This document shows, piece by piece, positions 1-10,307 of a DNA stretch of 64,000 bases. Source of the stretch: Betaproteobacteria bacterium (GTDB lineage: Bacteria; Pseudomonadota; Gammaproteobacteria; Burkholderiales; Methylophilaceae). A program made the position numbers and the translations under genes. Numbering within the stretch: the first letter of the stretch is position 1; every line of letters begins with the position of its first letter. The stretch spans positions 1 through 64,000 of the forward strand of contig VGIC01000003.1 in NCBI GenBank assembly GCA_016867975.1. The letters are read 5' to 3'. The notes beneath the pieces were generated by a model that was not told the origin of the DNA, made no database searches, and saw only the letters and a program-made list of their open reading frames with translations.

Positions 1-84
1 TTCTTGAAAGAATGCGAGTTTAGGTTTAACTATGGAACACCAAAGCAACAACTTGCAACACTTAAAAAATGGTCTGATTTATAA
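1..84 (+). CDS. C-terminal end of IS1595-family (ISXO2-like) transposase, truncated by window edge
   Basis: Frame 1 reads FLKECEFRFNYGTPKQQLATLKKWSDL*, resembling the C-terminus of IS1595-type transposases; followed by an IS-end-like sequence. Confidence 0.65.
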   Translation, partial: FLKECEFRFNYGTPKQQLATLKKWSDL

Positions 85-101
85 TCAGTTTTTACTAACA
101 A

Positions 102-126
102 AATTCGGCTAATCTACTACAGCCCC
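102..126. mobile_element. Probable right terminal inverted repeat of the IS1595-like element
   Basis: attcggctaatctactacagcccc lies directly downstream of the transposase C-terminus; reverse complement starts GGGGCTGTAGTAGATTAGCCGAAT. Confidence 0.5.
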
Positions 127-191
127 ATTAAAAATGACAAGAAAAAACTTCGTTTAAATAAAAGCTCACTCGCGCCTTGTCTGACCTTTCG

Positions 192-227
192 CACCAATCT
201 CGCCGCTTTAGCGGCTTTAGATTGGTG
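192..227. other. Intergenic stem-loop (CACCAATCT...AGATTGGTG with inner GCCGCTTTAGCGGC)
   Basis: Direct inverted repeat in sequence. Confidence 0.55.
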
Positions 228-230
228 GTG

Positions 231-303
231 ATGCCCTTTCACACTTTGCTTGCCAGTTTACTGACTTAGCAAATTGGGAAAGCCAAGTACTGGCTTACGG
301 GTA
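231..303. repeat. REP-like intergenic repeat, copy 1
   Basis: atgccctttcacactttgcttgccagttt...aagccaagtactggcttacgggta, near identical to 2124-2195. Confidence 0.75.
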
Positions 304-454
304 GTAATTTGAATTGATAGAAATGCTCTGTAGATTAATGGCATTGTCGCGTTCGTGCGGCTAATACACTCAAGCTACGTTTTTGCACTCTTCAAATTTC
401 TTAAAACACCCTCGCATGGTATTATGGAAGCAATTGATTCATCGAAGGTATCTC

Positions 455-1654
455 ATGTTAATTGGAACCCCATTAAGTCCTAATGCTACGCGCGTCATGC
501 TACTGGGAAGTGGCGAACTGGGTAAAGAAGTCATCATTGCGCTACAGCGGCTAGGTGTTGAAGTGGTTGCGGTCGATCGTTATGCGAACGCACCGGGTCA
601 TCAGGTGGCGCATCGTGCCTATGTGATTGACATGACCAATGATCAAGCCCTGCGAGAGCTGATCGCCAAAGAAAAACCGCATCTCATTGTGCCCGAGATC
701 GAGGCCCTGAATACAGCAACATTGGCGGATATCGAGTCGACCGGCATTGCCACGGTCATCCCGACCGTTAAAGCGGTGCAACTGACGATGAACCGTGAGG
801 GTATTCGCCGTTTGGCGGCAGAAACACTCAAGCTGCCGACCTCACCTTATGCTTTTGCCAAGAGCGAGGCTGAGTTGCAGTCGGCGATTGACAGTGGTAT
901 AGGCTACCCTTGTTTCATTAAACCAACCATGTCTTCATCCGGAAAAGGACAGTCGCGGATCACGCAAGTGAGCGAAGTTAAGGCGGCTTGGGATTATGCC
1001 GCCTCTGCCGGCCGAGTGAACCAAGGGGTGGTGATTGTGGAGGGTCAAATCGATTTTGACTACGAAATCACCTTGCTCACGGTACGTGCGAAGAATGCGC
1101 AGGGCGAGGTGATGACCTATTTCTGTGAGCCGATAGGTCATGTACAGGAAAAAGGGGATTATGTCGAAAGCTGGCAGCCTCAGCCCATGACTTCCAAAGC
1201 CATGGAGGCGTCTAAACGTATTGCCAAGGCGGTAACGGATAGCCTGGGCGGCTTAGGTCTGTTTGGCGTGGAGTTGTTCATTAAGGGGGATCAGGTTTGG
1301 TTCAGCGAGGTTAGCCCTAGACCGCATGATACTGGCATGGTGACCATGGCCAGCCAGCGCTTCAGTGAGTTTGATCTACACGCCCGTGCCATTCTCGGCT
1401 TGCCGGTGGATGTGGCGTTGCGTGATGCGGCTGCTAGTGCCGTCATTTATGGCGGTCATGAAACCAATCAACTGGCATTTGAGGGGGTAGAGGCGGCATT
1501 GGCTGTGCCTAGCGCTGATATTCGATTGTTTGGTAAGCCGGTGTCTTTTGTGAAGCGTCGTATGGGCGTGGCGCTGGCGATCGGTCAAGATGTGAATGAA
1601 GCAAGAGGGCGTGCAAAGTTGGCTGCAACGCTTGTGAAACCTAAGGTGTGCTGA
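455..1654 (+). CDS. purT: Formate-dependent phosphoribosylglycinamide formyltransferase (ATP-grasp)
   Basis: [26 protein letters not shown]...[17 protein letters not shown]; start moved to Met25 of the ORF at 383. Confidence 0.93.
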   Translation: MLIGTPLSPNATRVMLLGSGELGKEVIIALQRLGVEVVAVDRYANAPGHQVAHRAYVIDMTNDQALRELIAKEKPHLIVPEIEALNTATLADIESTGIATVIPTVKAVQLTMNREGIRRLAAETLKLPTSPYAFAKSEAELQSAIDSGIGYPCFIKPTMSSSGKGQSRITQVSEVKAAWDYAASAGRVNQGVVIVEGQIDFDYEITLLTVRAKNAQGEVMTYFCEPIGHVQEKGDYVESWQPQPMTSKAMEASKRIAKAVTDSLGGLGLFGVELFIKGDQVWFSEVSPRPHDTGMVTMASQRFSEFDLHARAILGLPVDVALRDAAASAVIYGGHETNQLAFEGVEAALAVPSADIRLFGKPVSFVKRRMGVALAIGQDVNEARGRAKLAATLVKPKVC

Positions 1655-1658
1655 TTCG

Positions 1659-2078
1659 ATGTTGGATAGAGTTGAAGAAGTTGGCAGTGACAAGCGCACT
1701 TTCTTTGAGCTGTTGGGGGGTGAAGCCGGTGGCATCGATAAGATTCGCCAGCTGGTCGAGATGTTTTATGACATCATGGATACGGATCCCAAGGCGGAAG
1801 GTATTCGCAAGATGCATCAAGCCGATTTAACCGCGGCACGTGAAAAGCTATTCATGTTTCTCACTGGCTGGACAGGGGGGCCGCAGCTGTATGTCGAGCG
1901 GTATGGTCACCCGATGTTGCGCAAGCGCCATTTGCCGTTTCCGATTGATGAGTCTGCCAGAGACCAGTGGATGTATTGCATCATCAAGGCGATGCATCAG
2001 TTAGATTACGATGAAGACTTGATGAAATCGTTAGCCACGCAGTTGTATGGAGTGGCTGATTTTATGCGCAACCAGTAG
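1659..2078 (+). CDS. Group II truncated hemoglobin
   Basis: Globin-like sequence with ...HQADLTAAREKLFMFLTGWTGGPQLYVERYGHPMLRKRHLPFPI... Confidence 0.88.
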   Translation: MLDRVEEVGSDKRTFFELLGGEAGGIDKIRQLVEMFYDIMDTDPKAEGIRKMHQADLTAAREKLFMFLTGWTGGPQLYVERYGHPMLRKRHLPFPIDESARDQWMYCIIKAMHQLDYDEDLMKSLATQLYGVADFMRNQ

Positions 2079-2123
2079 GGCGCTCTATAAAATGCGTTCT
2101 TTGAGCGCATATATTCCACGGAT

Positions 2124-2195
2124 ATGCCCTTTCACACTTTGCTTGCCAGTTACTGGCTTAGCAAATTGGGGAAGCCAAGTGCTGGCTTACGGGTA
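2124..2195. repeat. REP-like intergenic repeat, copy 2
   Basis: Near-identical to 231-303; contains GCCAGTTACTGGC palindrome. Confidence 0.75.
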
Positions 2196-2236
2196 ACACC
2201 GCATCTCAAATTCTACATTTATAGAAGCGCCCAGAG

Positions 2237-3604
2237 TTATTTGAACAAGCCACCTAGCAACGCTGCCACAGGTTTTTTCTTTTGGAGAGCAGTTTGAGGG
2301 AGCGGCTTGATTGTGCTGGCTGACATGCCGGAGGGTTCGTACGGTTTATAGAACCATGGGTCATCGGACATTCTTTTGGCTGGAGCACGTCTAGGCATGT
2401 TGTCTTCAGCTGTTTTGTCACCGTAACTTGTACCGCGCGCCCTTCTGATAGGTTTCTCAACAACTGCCACTTCTTTGTTGATTTGGCGCTTGATGAGTTT
2501 CTCAATTTCAGCCAGGTATTTTTCTTCCTCTTTACAGACCAAAGAGATTGCAATGCCCAATGCGCCAGCACGTCCGGTTCGACCAATGCGGTGCACATAA
2601 TCCTCTGGTGCCGTTGGAATTTCGTAATTGATCACCATCGGCAGTTCGCTGATATCCAAGCCGCGTGCGGCGACATCAGTGGCCACTAGGGCTGTGACTG
2701 TTCCCGCTTTGAAGGCATCCAAGGCTTTAATGCGCTCTTGCTGTGTCTTGTCGCCATGAATCGCATCTGCAGCAATGCCGGCGCGTGTTAGGCTACGACT
2801 CAGGCGGCTGGCAGCAAGCTTGGTTTTGGTAAAAATGATCACTTGCTTGGCATTTTCTTCGTGCAGCAGTTGGGTGAGAAATACTTCCTTGTCCGACTGC
2901 TCGACCGAGTAGACCTTCTGCGTCACGTTGTCATTGGTGGCGTTGCTGCGCGCTACTTCGATGAGTTGTGGTTTGGTTAAGAAATCATCCGCCAATTTCT
3001 TAATCTCGTTTGAGAATGTGGCCGAGAACATCAGGTTCTGACGCTGCTTAGGCAGCAGTGCCAGAATGCGCTTCAAGTCTGGCATGAATCCCATATCCAG
3101 CATCCTGTCGGCTTCATCCAATATCAGCATTTGAACCTGATTGAGTTGTAGCGTCTTTTGCTCAACATGATCCAATAGACGGCCTGGGGTTGCTACTAGT
3201 ACCTCAACCCCGGCTTTCAGACTGGGTGTCTGTGTCTTGATATCGACCCCTCCAAAAACCACCAGTGAGCGTAGCATGGTGTGTTTTGCATAAGTCTTGA
3301 CGCTTTCTTCCACCTGAATGGCTAATTCGCGTGTGGGCGTTAGAATCAATGCCCTGATAGAGTGTTTTGCCGGTGAGGTGCTGTTGTTGGACAGTGGTAA
3401 CAGTTTCTGCAGAATGGGTAATGAAAATGCCGCAGTTTTTCCGGTGCCTGTTTGCGCGCCGGCCATGAGATCCGCCCCCGACAAAGCAACAGGGATAGCC
3501 TGCGCTTGAATCGGAGTCGGTGTGGTATAACCAGACTCAGTGAGTGCGCGCAGGAGTTCGGGTGCGAGCCCCAAAGTGCTGAAGCTTGTTACAGTGTTGG
3601 TCAT
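2237..3604 (-). CDS. DEAD-box ATP-dependent RNA helicase (RhlE-like)
   Basis: Q motif, AQTGTGKTAAF, PTRELAIQ, DEAD, SAT, HRIGRTGRAG motifs. Confidence 0.93.
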   Translation of the reverse strand: MTNTVTSFSTLGLAPELLRALTESGYTTPTPIQAQAIPVALSGADLMAGAQTGTGKTAAFSLPILQKLLPLSNNSTSPAKHSIRALILTPTRELAIQVEESVKTYAKHTMLRSLVVFGGVDIKTQTPSLKAGVEVLVATPGRLLDHVEQKTLQLNQVQMLILDEADRMLDMGFMPDLKRILALLPKQRQNLMFSATFSNEIKKLADDFLTKPQLIEVARSNATNDNVTQKVYSVEQSDKEVFLTQLLHEENAKQVIIFTKTKLAASRLSRSLTRAGIAADAIHGDKTQQERIKALDAFKAGTVTALVATDVAARGLDISELPMVINYEIPTAPEDYVHRIGRTGRAGALGIAISLVCKEEEKYLAEIEKLIKRQINKEVAVVEKPIRRARGTSYGDKTAEDNMPRRAPAKRMSDDPWFYKPYEPSGMSASTIKPLPQTALQKKKPVAALLGGLFK

Positions 3605-3628
3605 GTGTCGGCGCTATCTCAAAATCAA

Positions 3629-5248
3629 TTAAGCAAAATTACGTGAGCGGCGAGGGGCACCGTGTCCCGCGCCATGATTTGCATTCGCAAAGTGGCGAGA
3701 GCGCTGATGTTGATCAGCTTGCCTAGGGGCGCGTCCTTCGCTACGGTTGTCGTGGCGATGAGTTGTTTTGCCATTGCCATTGCGGTTGCCACGACCTTCG
3801 CCGCGTTGATCTTCACGCATAAAAGGTTTTTTACCAAATGCCGCTTGTTCGCCAAAGCCTCCGCGTGTACGTTCGTTAAAGCCACGATCTGAACGGTTGA
3901 ACTCGGTACGTGGAACATAGCTCATAGAGTTGCCATTGACGTCCCGTGGGGTCTGCTCGCGGTTGCCGCGGTTATCTGCACGCGTATCAAATTTTTCGTT
4001 GCGGTTGCCATGACGCTCAGTATCCATGCGCTCGCTACGTGGTTTGAAACCGCTACGATTGCCGGGTTTATGTGCATCACGACGTCCGCTAGGGCCGTCC
4101 ATCTTGATAGCACGTTTTGGCTCGAAGCCCTCAATCACAATCGGCTCCATACGGTTACCGGTGAATTGCTCGATTTTGCGCAGTAGGTGTTTGTCCATAT
4201 TGGATGCGAACGAGATGGCAATTCCAGTGTTGCTGGCGCGACCAGTACGACCGATACGATGCACGTAGTCTTCTGCAAACTTAGGCAAGTCGTAGTTGAT
4301 GACATGGCTAATGCCATGAACATCAATGCCACGTGCGGCAACGTCTGTTGCTACTAACACTTTGACATCGCCATGACGCAGTTTTGTCAGAGTGCGATTG
4401 CGTGCACCTTGGGTCATGTCGCCATGTAGCGCGGCGGTTTTGTGACCGGCCGCATAAAGATCTTCAGCCAATACATCAGCATGACGCTTGGTGCTGGTGA
4501 AGATGATGGCCTGATTCACTTCAGGAGCAATCAATAGATGTTCCAGCAATTTGTTCTTGTGGGTCATGTCATCCACAAAGTGCAGACGTTGCTCAATGTT
4601 GGCGTGTTTTTCGCGTTGAGCGGCGATTTGTATGGTCTTTGGGTTTTTCAGGATCTTGCTGGCAATGCGTGCGATATCGCCATCCAGTGTTGCTGAGAAT
4701 AAAAGTGTTTGACGCTCTGTAGAGAGCTGCTCGCAAATGCGTTCAACATCTGGCAAGAAGCCCATGTCCAGCATGCGGTCTGCTTCATCCAGCACCAGCA
4801 TTTGCAGACGAGAAACATCAATACGGCCACGCTCAAGGTGATCGATGAAGCGGCCTGGCGTTGCGACTAGAATATCTAAAGGTTGTGACAACAGCTTGTT
4901 TTGCAGTGGGTAGGGCATGCCACCCACGATGCTGACTGTGCGGGCGCGGATAAATTTGCCGTATTTGCGTGCGGCATCGTTGACCTGAGTCGCCAGTTCG
5001 CGCGTAGGGACCAACACCAAAATGCGTGGGCCGCGACTTTTTAACTCATGTGGCTTTGCCAGTAGGTTCAATGCGGGCAACATGAAAGCGGCAGTTTTTC
5101 CGGTACCGGTTTGTGCCGACGCCATCAGGTCATGGCCTTCGGTTACGACCGGAATCGCTTGCGCTTGGATCGGTGTTGGGCTGGTGTAACCTGCTTCGGT
5201 TAAAGCACGTAGGATTGTAGGATGTAGGTTGAGTGATTCAAAAGACAT
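3629..5248 (-). CDS. DEAD-box ATP-dependent RNA helicase with long Arg/Gly/Asn-rich C-terminal tail
   Basis: AQTGTGKTAAF, VPTRELATQ, DEAD, HRIGRTGRA motifs; basic low-complexity tail. Confidence 0.93.
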   Translation of the reverse strand: MSFESLNLHPTILRALTEAGYTSPTPIQAQAIPVVTEGHDLMASAQTGTGKTAAFMLPALNLLAKPHELKSRGPRILVLVPTRELATQVNDAARKYGKFIRARTVSIVGGMPYPLQNKLLSQPLDILVATPGRFIDHLERGRIDVSRLQMLVLDEADRMLDMGFLPDVERICEQLSTERQTLLFSATLDGDIARIASKILKNPKTIQIAAQREKHANIEQRLHFVDDMTHKNKLLEHLLIAPEVNQAIIFTSTKRHADVLAEDLYAAGHKTAALHGDMTQGARNRTLTKLRHGDVKVLVATDVAARGIDVHGISHVINYDLPKFAEDYVHRIGRTGRASNTGIAISFASNMDKHLLRKIEQFTGNRMEPIVIEGFEPKRAIKMDGPSGRRDAHKPGNRSGFKPRSERMDTERHGNRNEKFDTRADNRGNREQTPRDVNGNSMSYVPRTEFNRSDRGFNERTRGGFGEQAAFGKKPFMREDQRGEGRGNRNGNGKTTHRHDNRSEGRAPRQADQHQRSRHFANANHGAGHGAPRRSRNFA

Positions 5249-5620
5249 GAAGTCCCTTTCAAAAACAGTTTCTTAAAAAGGGCGCGAGCAAATATATGTT
5301 TCAGCAATGGCGTACTGTAAAACAGTAACAAAGCAATGAATTAGACTTCCATTTACCAGCGCACGGGCAAAGCCGCTAACCAGTAAAGATAGATTGAACA
5401 AGCAATCTAAAAGAGTGTCACTACAAAACTTCACGAGTGACCAAGGGTCAGGGCAATGAATCTAAAACCTAGTGACCTGTATCAAGATCACATAAAGTTT
5501 TAACTTGCGCGCATTATAGGCATTAATTGAGCGTTGTCAAAGGTTTATTGTTAAAAGTTAAATTTTTATGATACCGAGTGTGTTAAAATCGCCGCCTTTC
5601 AATGAACCGGTAGCAACACA

Positions 5621-7429
5621 ATGTCACGCAATTTAAGAAATATCGCCATCATCGCTCACGTTGACCATGGTAAAACCACCATGGTGGATAAGCTGTTACA
5701 GCAATCAGGTACTTTTTCATCACACCAAGTCGTTTCTGAACGCGTGATGGACAGTGGTGATATTGAAAAAGAACGCGGTATTACTATTTTGGCTAAAAAC
5801 ACAGCGCTGACTTATGAGGGGACGCACATTAATATCGTGGATACCCCTGGCCACGCCGATTTTGGCGGTGAGGTAGAGCGCGTATTGGGGATGGTGGATG
5901 GTGTGGTGCTGCTGGTCGATGCGGTTGAAGGCCCAATGCCACAAACCCGATTTGTGACTAAGAAAGCCTTGGCTTTGGGACTGAAGCCGATTGTGGTGAT
6001 CAATAAGGTTGATCGTCCTGGTAGTCGCACGGATTGGGTGATTGATCAGACATTTGACCTGTTCGCCAACTTGGGGGCAACTGATGAACAATTAGATTTT
6101 CCTGTGGTGTATGCGTCTGCGTTGAATGGCTTTGCAACCTTGGACATGAAAGCGCCTAATGACAATATGCGGCCATTGTTCGAAACAATCTTGAGTCACG
6201 TAGAGCCACCCAAAGGCGACAGTAATGCCCCCCTGCAAATGCAGATTTCTGCACTGGATTATTCAACCTATACCGGCCGTTTGGGTGTAGGTCGTGTGCA
6301 TAACGGCCGTATCAAACCAGGTCAAGTGGTGGCGGTCATGAAAGAAGACCAGCAGATTGCTCAGGGTAGGATCAATCAGGTATTGGGATTTAAAGGCTTG
6401 GAGCGGGTTCCGGTAGATGAAGCGGAAGCGGGTGATATTGTGATTGTTTCCGGTCTTGAAGACATCGGTATCGGCTTTACTATTTGTGACCGTGACAATC
6501 CTAAAGGTCTGCCGCACCTTGGCGTGGATGAGCCCACCTTGACCATGGACTTTATGGTGAACACTTCACCATTGGCGGGTACGGAAGGCAAGTTTGTTAC
6601 ATCACGTCAGATTCGTGACCGCTTGACTAAAGAGTTGCTGGTAAACGTAGCGTTGCGTGTTGAAGATACGCAGGATGCGGATGTGTTCCGCGTTTCTGGT
6701 CGCGGTGAGTTGCATCTGACCATTCTTTTGGAAAATATGCGACGTGAAGGTTTTGAGTTGGCAGTGGGTAAACCGCGTGTGGTTTACCGCGAAATCGATG
6801 GTGAGAAATGTGAGCCTTATGAGGTTCTGACTGTGGATGTGGAAGATGAGAACCAAGGCGCTGTGATGGAGGAGTTAGGCCGTCGCCGTGGTGAGATGCA
6901 AAACATGGAGTCTGATGGTAATGGCCGTACCCGTTTAGAGTACAAGATTCCTGCCCGTGGTTTGATTGGTTTTCAGGGAGAGTTTTTGACGCTGACACGT
7001 GGTACTGGCTTGATGTCTCATATTTTTGATGAGTATGCTCCGGTGAAGTCTGATATGCCAGGTCGCCGTAATGGGGTGTTGATTTCAGCAGAGCATGGCG
7101 AAGCGGTTGCCTATGCTTTATGGAAATTACAGGATCGTGGCCGTATGTTTTCTGTGCCAGGAGACCGGTTATATGAGGGGATGATTATTGGTATTCATAG
7201 CCGAGATAATGATTTGGTGGTGAATCCGATCAAAGGTAAGCAGCTTACCAATGTGCGTGCTTCTGGTACCGATGAGGCTGTGCGCCTGATTCCACCCGTG
7301 GCACTATCGTTGGAATCCGCAGTCGAGTTTATCGATGATGATGAGCTGGTTGAAATTACGCCAAAAAACATCCGTATCCGTAAACGTTTCTTGTTGGAGC
7401 ACGAGCGCAAGCGAGCTGCTAAGGAATAA
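5621..7429 (+). CDS. typA: Ribosome-associated GTPase TypA/BipA
   Basis: [32 protein letters not shown]...; full-length translation GTPase architecture. Confidence 0.96.
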   Translation: MSRNLRNIAIIAHVDHGKTTMVDKLLQQSGTFSSHQVVSERVMDSGDIEKERGITILAKNTALTYEGTHINIVDTPGHADFGGEVERVLGMVDGVVLLVDAVEGPMPQTRFVTKKALALGLKPIVVINKVDRPGSRTDWVIDQTFDLFANLGATDEQLDFPVVYASALNGFATLDMKAPNDNMRPLFETILSHVEPPKGDSNAPLQMQISALDYSTYTGRLGVGRVHNGRIKPGQVVAVMKEDQQIAQGRINQVLGFKGLERVPVDEAEAGDIVIVSGLEDIGIGFTICDRDNPKGLPHLGVDEPTLTMDFMVNTSPLAGTEGKFVTSRQIRDRLTKELLVNVALRVEDTQDADVFRVSGRGELHLTILLENMRREGFELAVGKPRVVYREIDGEKCEPYEVLTVDVEDENQGAVMEELGRRRGEMQNMESDGNGRTRLEYKIPARGLIGFQGEFLTLTRGTGLMSHIFDEYAPVKSDMPGRRNGVLISAEHGEAVAYALWKLQDRGRMFSVPGDRLYEGMIIGIHSRDNDLVVNPIKGKQLTNVRASGTDEAVRLIPPVALSLESAVEFIDDDELVEITPKNIRIRKRFLLEHERKRAAKE

Positions 7430-7582
7430 CCTATTGCGCAGCACGAATATGCAGGAACGCTTGAACGAGGAAATCAGAAGGCGCGAGCAAGTGTTCGCAA
7501 AAACAACAGCAGATGATGGCAAGGTGATCGCGATTAACGGCTGAGTGGAAAAAGATTTACTAAGTCGAATTTACAGCACATT

Positions 7583-8053
7583 TTGGACTTGATCTGTGTT
7601 GGACTTAAATATCTGTTGACATGGCCAATGGAAACTTGTATGAAAGCGGCTCTGAAAAAGCATCCGGGAGAAGTGCTTTCCGTAGAAGCGGAAATTGAAA
7701 AAGGTCGTGGCGCGATTTACGAATTTGATATTAAAGGCGCTGATGGTAAGGAGTGGGAAGTAGAATGCGAAGCTAAATCTGGTAAAGTTTACGAGGAAGA
7801 AGTTGACGTAGACGCCTCTAACGATGAATTTAAATCGAAAGCGAAAGTAACGCTAGAAGATGCGAAGAAAGCTGCATTAGCAAAATTTGCTGGTGAAGTT
7901 ATCAGCATTGAGTATGAATTAGAAAACGGCAACCCAGTATACGAATTTGATATTAAAACGGCGTCTGGCAAAGAAATGGAAGTTGAAGTTGACGCTGTGA
8001 CAGGTAAAGTGGGTGAAGCCGAAGAGGAAGTTTACGAAATCGGTAAAGACTAA
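7583..8053 (+). CDS. PepSY-domain protein (two PepSY-like repeats)
   Basis: Repeated AxxxxxGEVxSxExExExGxxxYEFDIKxxxGKExEVExxAxxGKV units; true start may be the downstream Met near 7640. Confidence 0.75.
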   Translation: MDLICVGLKYLLTWPMETCMKAALKKHPGEVLSVEAEIEKGRGAIYEFDIKGADGKEWEVECEAKSGKVYEEEVDVDASNDEFKSKAKVTLEDAKKAALAKFAGEVISIEYELENGNPVYEFDIKTASGKEMEVEVDAVTGKVGEAEEEVYEIGKD

Positions 8054-8095
8054 TTTCAATACCACCTAGAGTGCTTCTGGGTGAGTGAGAAATGA

Positions 8096-8127
8096 AAGGC
8101 AGACTTTGTAAAGAGTCTGCCTTTTTT
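8096..8127 (+). terminator. Rho-independent terminator after the PepSY gene
   Basis: aaggcagact-ttgtaaag-agtctgcctttttt hairpin followed by T-run. Confidence 0.8.
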
Positions 8128-8297
8128 ACATTCTAGCGCGACGAAACCAAACGTAATTTGCAATCAACAATAAGACGGCTATTTAGAGTAAATTGGGAGC
8201 CATTAAAAATAGTCAGTTAAATAGCGGTTGATCATTGTTTGCGTTCATCCTTTCATGGATTTAGCCTAAAACAGGTAGAATATTAAGCTATCTTTTT

Positions 8298-8332
8298 CCT
8301 AAGTTATTTTCCCCTAAGTTATTCCTAAGTTA
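8298..8332. repeat. Three copies of CCTAAGTTA directly upstream of mutL
   Basis: cctaagtta at 8298, 8313 and 8324. Confidence 0.8.
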
Positions 8333-8337
8333 AGTGT

Positions 8338-10143
8338 ATGTCGATTCATTTATTAACAGATCAACTTATCAGTCAGATCGCTGCAGGCGAGGTGGTGGAG
8401 CGACCAGCTTCGGCATTGAAGGAGTTGCTGGAGAATAGCCTGGATGCAGGCAGTACCGATGTGCAGGTGTCGTTGTTGCAAGGCGGCATCAAGCAACTGC
8501 GCGTTGCAGATAATGGGGCAGGAGTGGCAAAAGAGGAGCTGGTACTGGCGCTGACGCGACATGCGACCAGTAAAATTTCAAATCTGGAAGATTTGGAGTC
8601 GGTGGCCAGTTTAGGTTTTCGTGGCGAGGCGCTGGCAAGCATTGCTTCCATTTCCCGCACGCAACTACTAAGCCGCCAGGGGGGCAATAAACACGCATGG
8701 CGCATCGCGTCTGAGGGGGGCACAATGTCAGCGATTGGGCCAGCTGCATTGGATGCGGGCACGATTGTTGAAGTCACAGATTTGTATTTCAACACGCCTG
8801 CAAGGCGTAAATTTCTGAAAACAGAAGCAACCGAGTTTGGGCATTGCGAAGAAGCCTTTAACCGGATTGCGCTGTCACGACCTGATGTGGGTTTTATGCT
8901 ACAGCATAATGGGCGTGCATTGAGCCGATTTGTGGCAGGCCAGCCAGAGCGCAGATTTGTCGATGTGCTTGGCAGTGAGTTTTCGGCTGAGGCGTTGAGT
9001 GTAGATGAAACCAGTGCTGGCTTGCGTTTGTGGGGAATGGCGGCCAAGCCGACTTTTAACCGCAATACGCGCGACACGCAATATGTGTATGTGAACGGCC
9101 GCTTTGTGCGCGATAAACTTATTTCGCATGCGATTCGTCAGGCGTATCAGGATGTGTTACATCATGATCGTCATCCGGCATTTGTGCTGTTCTTGGAGTT
9201 GGATCCCACTTTGGTCGATGTGAATGTGCATCCGGCAAAAACAGAGGTGCGATTTAGGGATGCTCAGGCTATTCATCGTTTTATTTTTCATGCGCTTCAT
9301 AAAGCATTGGCGGCACCTACAGGTGCCTCTAATGCGGTAACCGCGGGGCAGGCGGGCTACAACCCATTTGCGCCATTGGTATCCAATGCGTCCATCAACT
9401 ATCCAACATATCAATCGCAAATCAATTTAAGTGCGAATGAAAGCCCAAATTTTTACCCAACGTTATTTGGAAACATTCAAAATACTACCGAAACCCATGC
9501 CCTGCAAGCCAATATTCATGCGCCTTCTGGCGATGCTGACTTTTCAGTGGAGAGGCATGCGCTTGGTTTCGCTGTGGCGCAGATTCATGGCATTTACGTG
9601 TTGGCGCAAAATGCACAAGGCTTGGTGGTGGTGGACATGCACGCCGCGCACGAGCGCATCATGTATGAAAAGCTTAAAAATGCGCTGGATAAGCAAAGCG
9701 TTTCCATGCAGCCTTTGCTGCTGCCGGTGAGTTTTAATGCGGATAAACTGGAAGTGGCAACAGTGAATGAAGCCGTTAAGGACGGCAACCTGCAGCAGTT
9801 AGGCTTTGATATCGCGGTGCTTTCACCCACCACACTTGCCGTGCGCGCTGTGCCTACGATGTTGCAACATGCCGATGCCGTCACGCTAGCGCGTGATGTG
9901 TTGCGTGATTTGCGTGAATATGGCGCTTCACGAGCGCTCACGGAGCGCCGTAATGAGCTATTAGGCACCATGGCCTGTCACGCCGCAGTGCGGGCGAATC
10001 GAAGCCTGACGATTCCTGAAATGAATGCTTTACTACGGGATATGGAAGCCACTGAGCGCTCCGGGCAATGCAACCATGGTCGTCCTACTTGGTTTCAGGT
10101 AAGCCTGAGCGATTTGGATAAGATGTTTATGCGGGGCAAGTGA
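8338..10143 (+). CDS. mutL: DNA mismatch repair protein MutL
   Basis: GHKL ATPase N-terminus IAAGEVVERPASALKELLENSLDAG; C-terminal AVRANRSLTIPEMNALLRDMEATERSGQCNHGRPT. Confidence 0.96.
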   Translation: MSIHLLTDQLISQIAAGEVVERPASALKELLENSLDAGSTDVQVSLLQGGIKQLRVADNGAGVAKEELVLALTRHATSKISNLEDLESVASLGFRGEALASIASISRTQLLSRQGGNKHAWRIASEGGTMSAIGPAALDAGTIVEVTDLYFNTPARRKFLKTEATEFGHCEEAFNRIALSRPDVGFMLQHNGRALSRFVAGQPERRFVDVLGSEFSAEALSVDETSAGLRLWGMAAKPTFNRNTRDTQYVYVNGRFVRDKLISHAIRQAYQDVLHHDRHPAFVLFLELDPTLVDVNVHPAKTEVRFRDAQAIHRFIFHALHKALAAPTGASNAVTAGQAGYNPFAPLVSNASINYPTYQSQINLSANESPNFYPTLFGNIQNTTETHALQANIHAPSGDADFSVERHALGFAVAQIHGIYVLAQNAQGLVVVDMHAAHERIMYEKLKNALDKQSVSMQPLLLPVSFNADKLEVATVNEAVKDGNLQQLGFDIAVLSPTTLAVRAVPTMLQHADAVTLARDVLRDLREYGASRALTERRNELLGTMACHAAVRANRSLTIPEMNALLRDMEATERSGQCNHGRPTWFQVSLSDLDKMFMRGK

Positions 10144-10307
10144 TGATGAGAGATAAGTGATGATGCCTTATCAAGGCAATGTGATTGAGTGGTGTTGCTC
10201 AATTACTTTTCAGCCAAGCTTCCCATGGCGCCGCAACGTCAGAAAGGGTTGAGTGGAGCGGACGCCGCTTTGAACAGGGAGGCTGTTTCTAGGGGAATAC
10301 AAGCCCC

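Noticed and set aside
4200-4900. Numerous short antisense ORFs within the helicase genes
   Set aside because: High-GC-third-position shadow frames; no RBS or protein-like features.
2237-5248. Tandem DEAD-box helicases as a novel system
   Set aside because: Multiple RhlE-type helicases are common in proteobacteria; both look intact and ordinary.
6627-6998. 123-aa minus-strand ORF inside typA
   Set aside because: Antisense to a highly conserved GTPase gene; no independent support.
8373-9077. 234-aa minus-strand ORF inside mutL
   Set aside because: Antisense shadow ORF of a strongly supported mutL; composition (Ser/Arg/Ala rich) typical of frame shadows.
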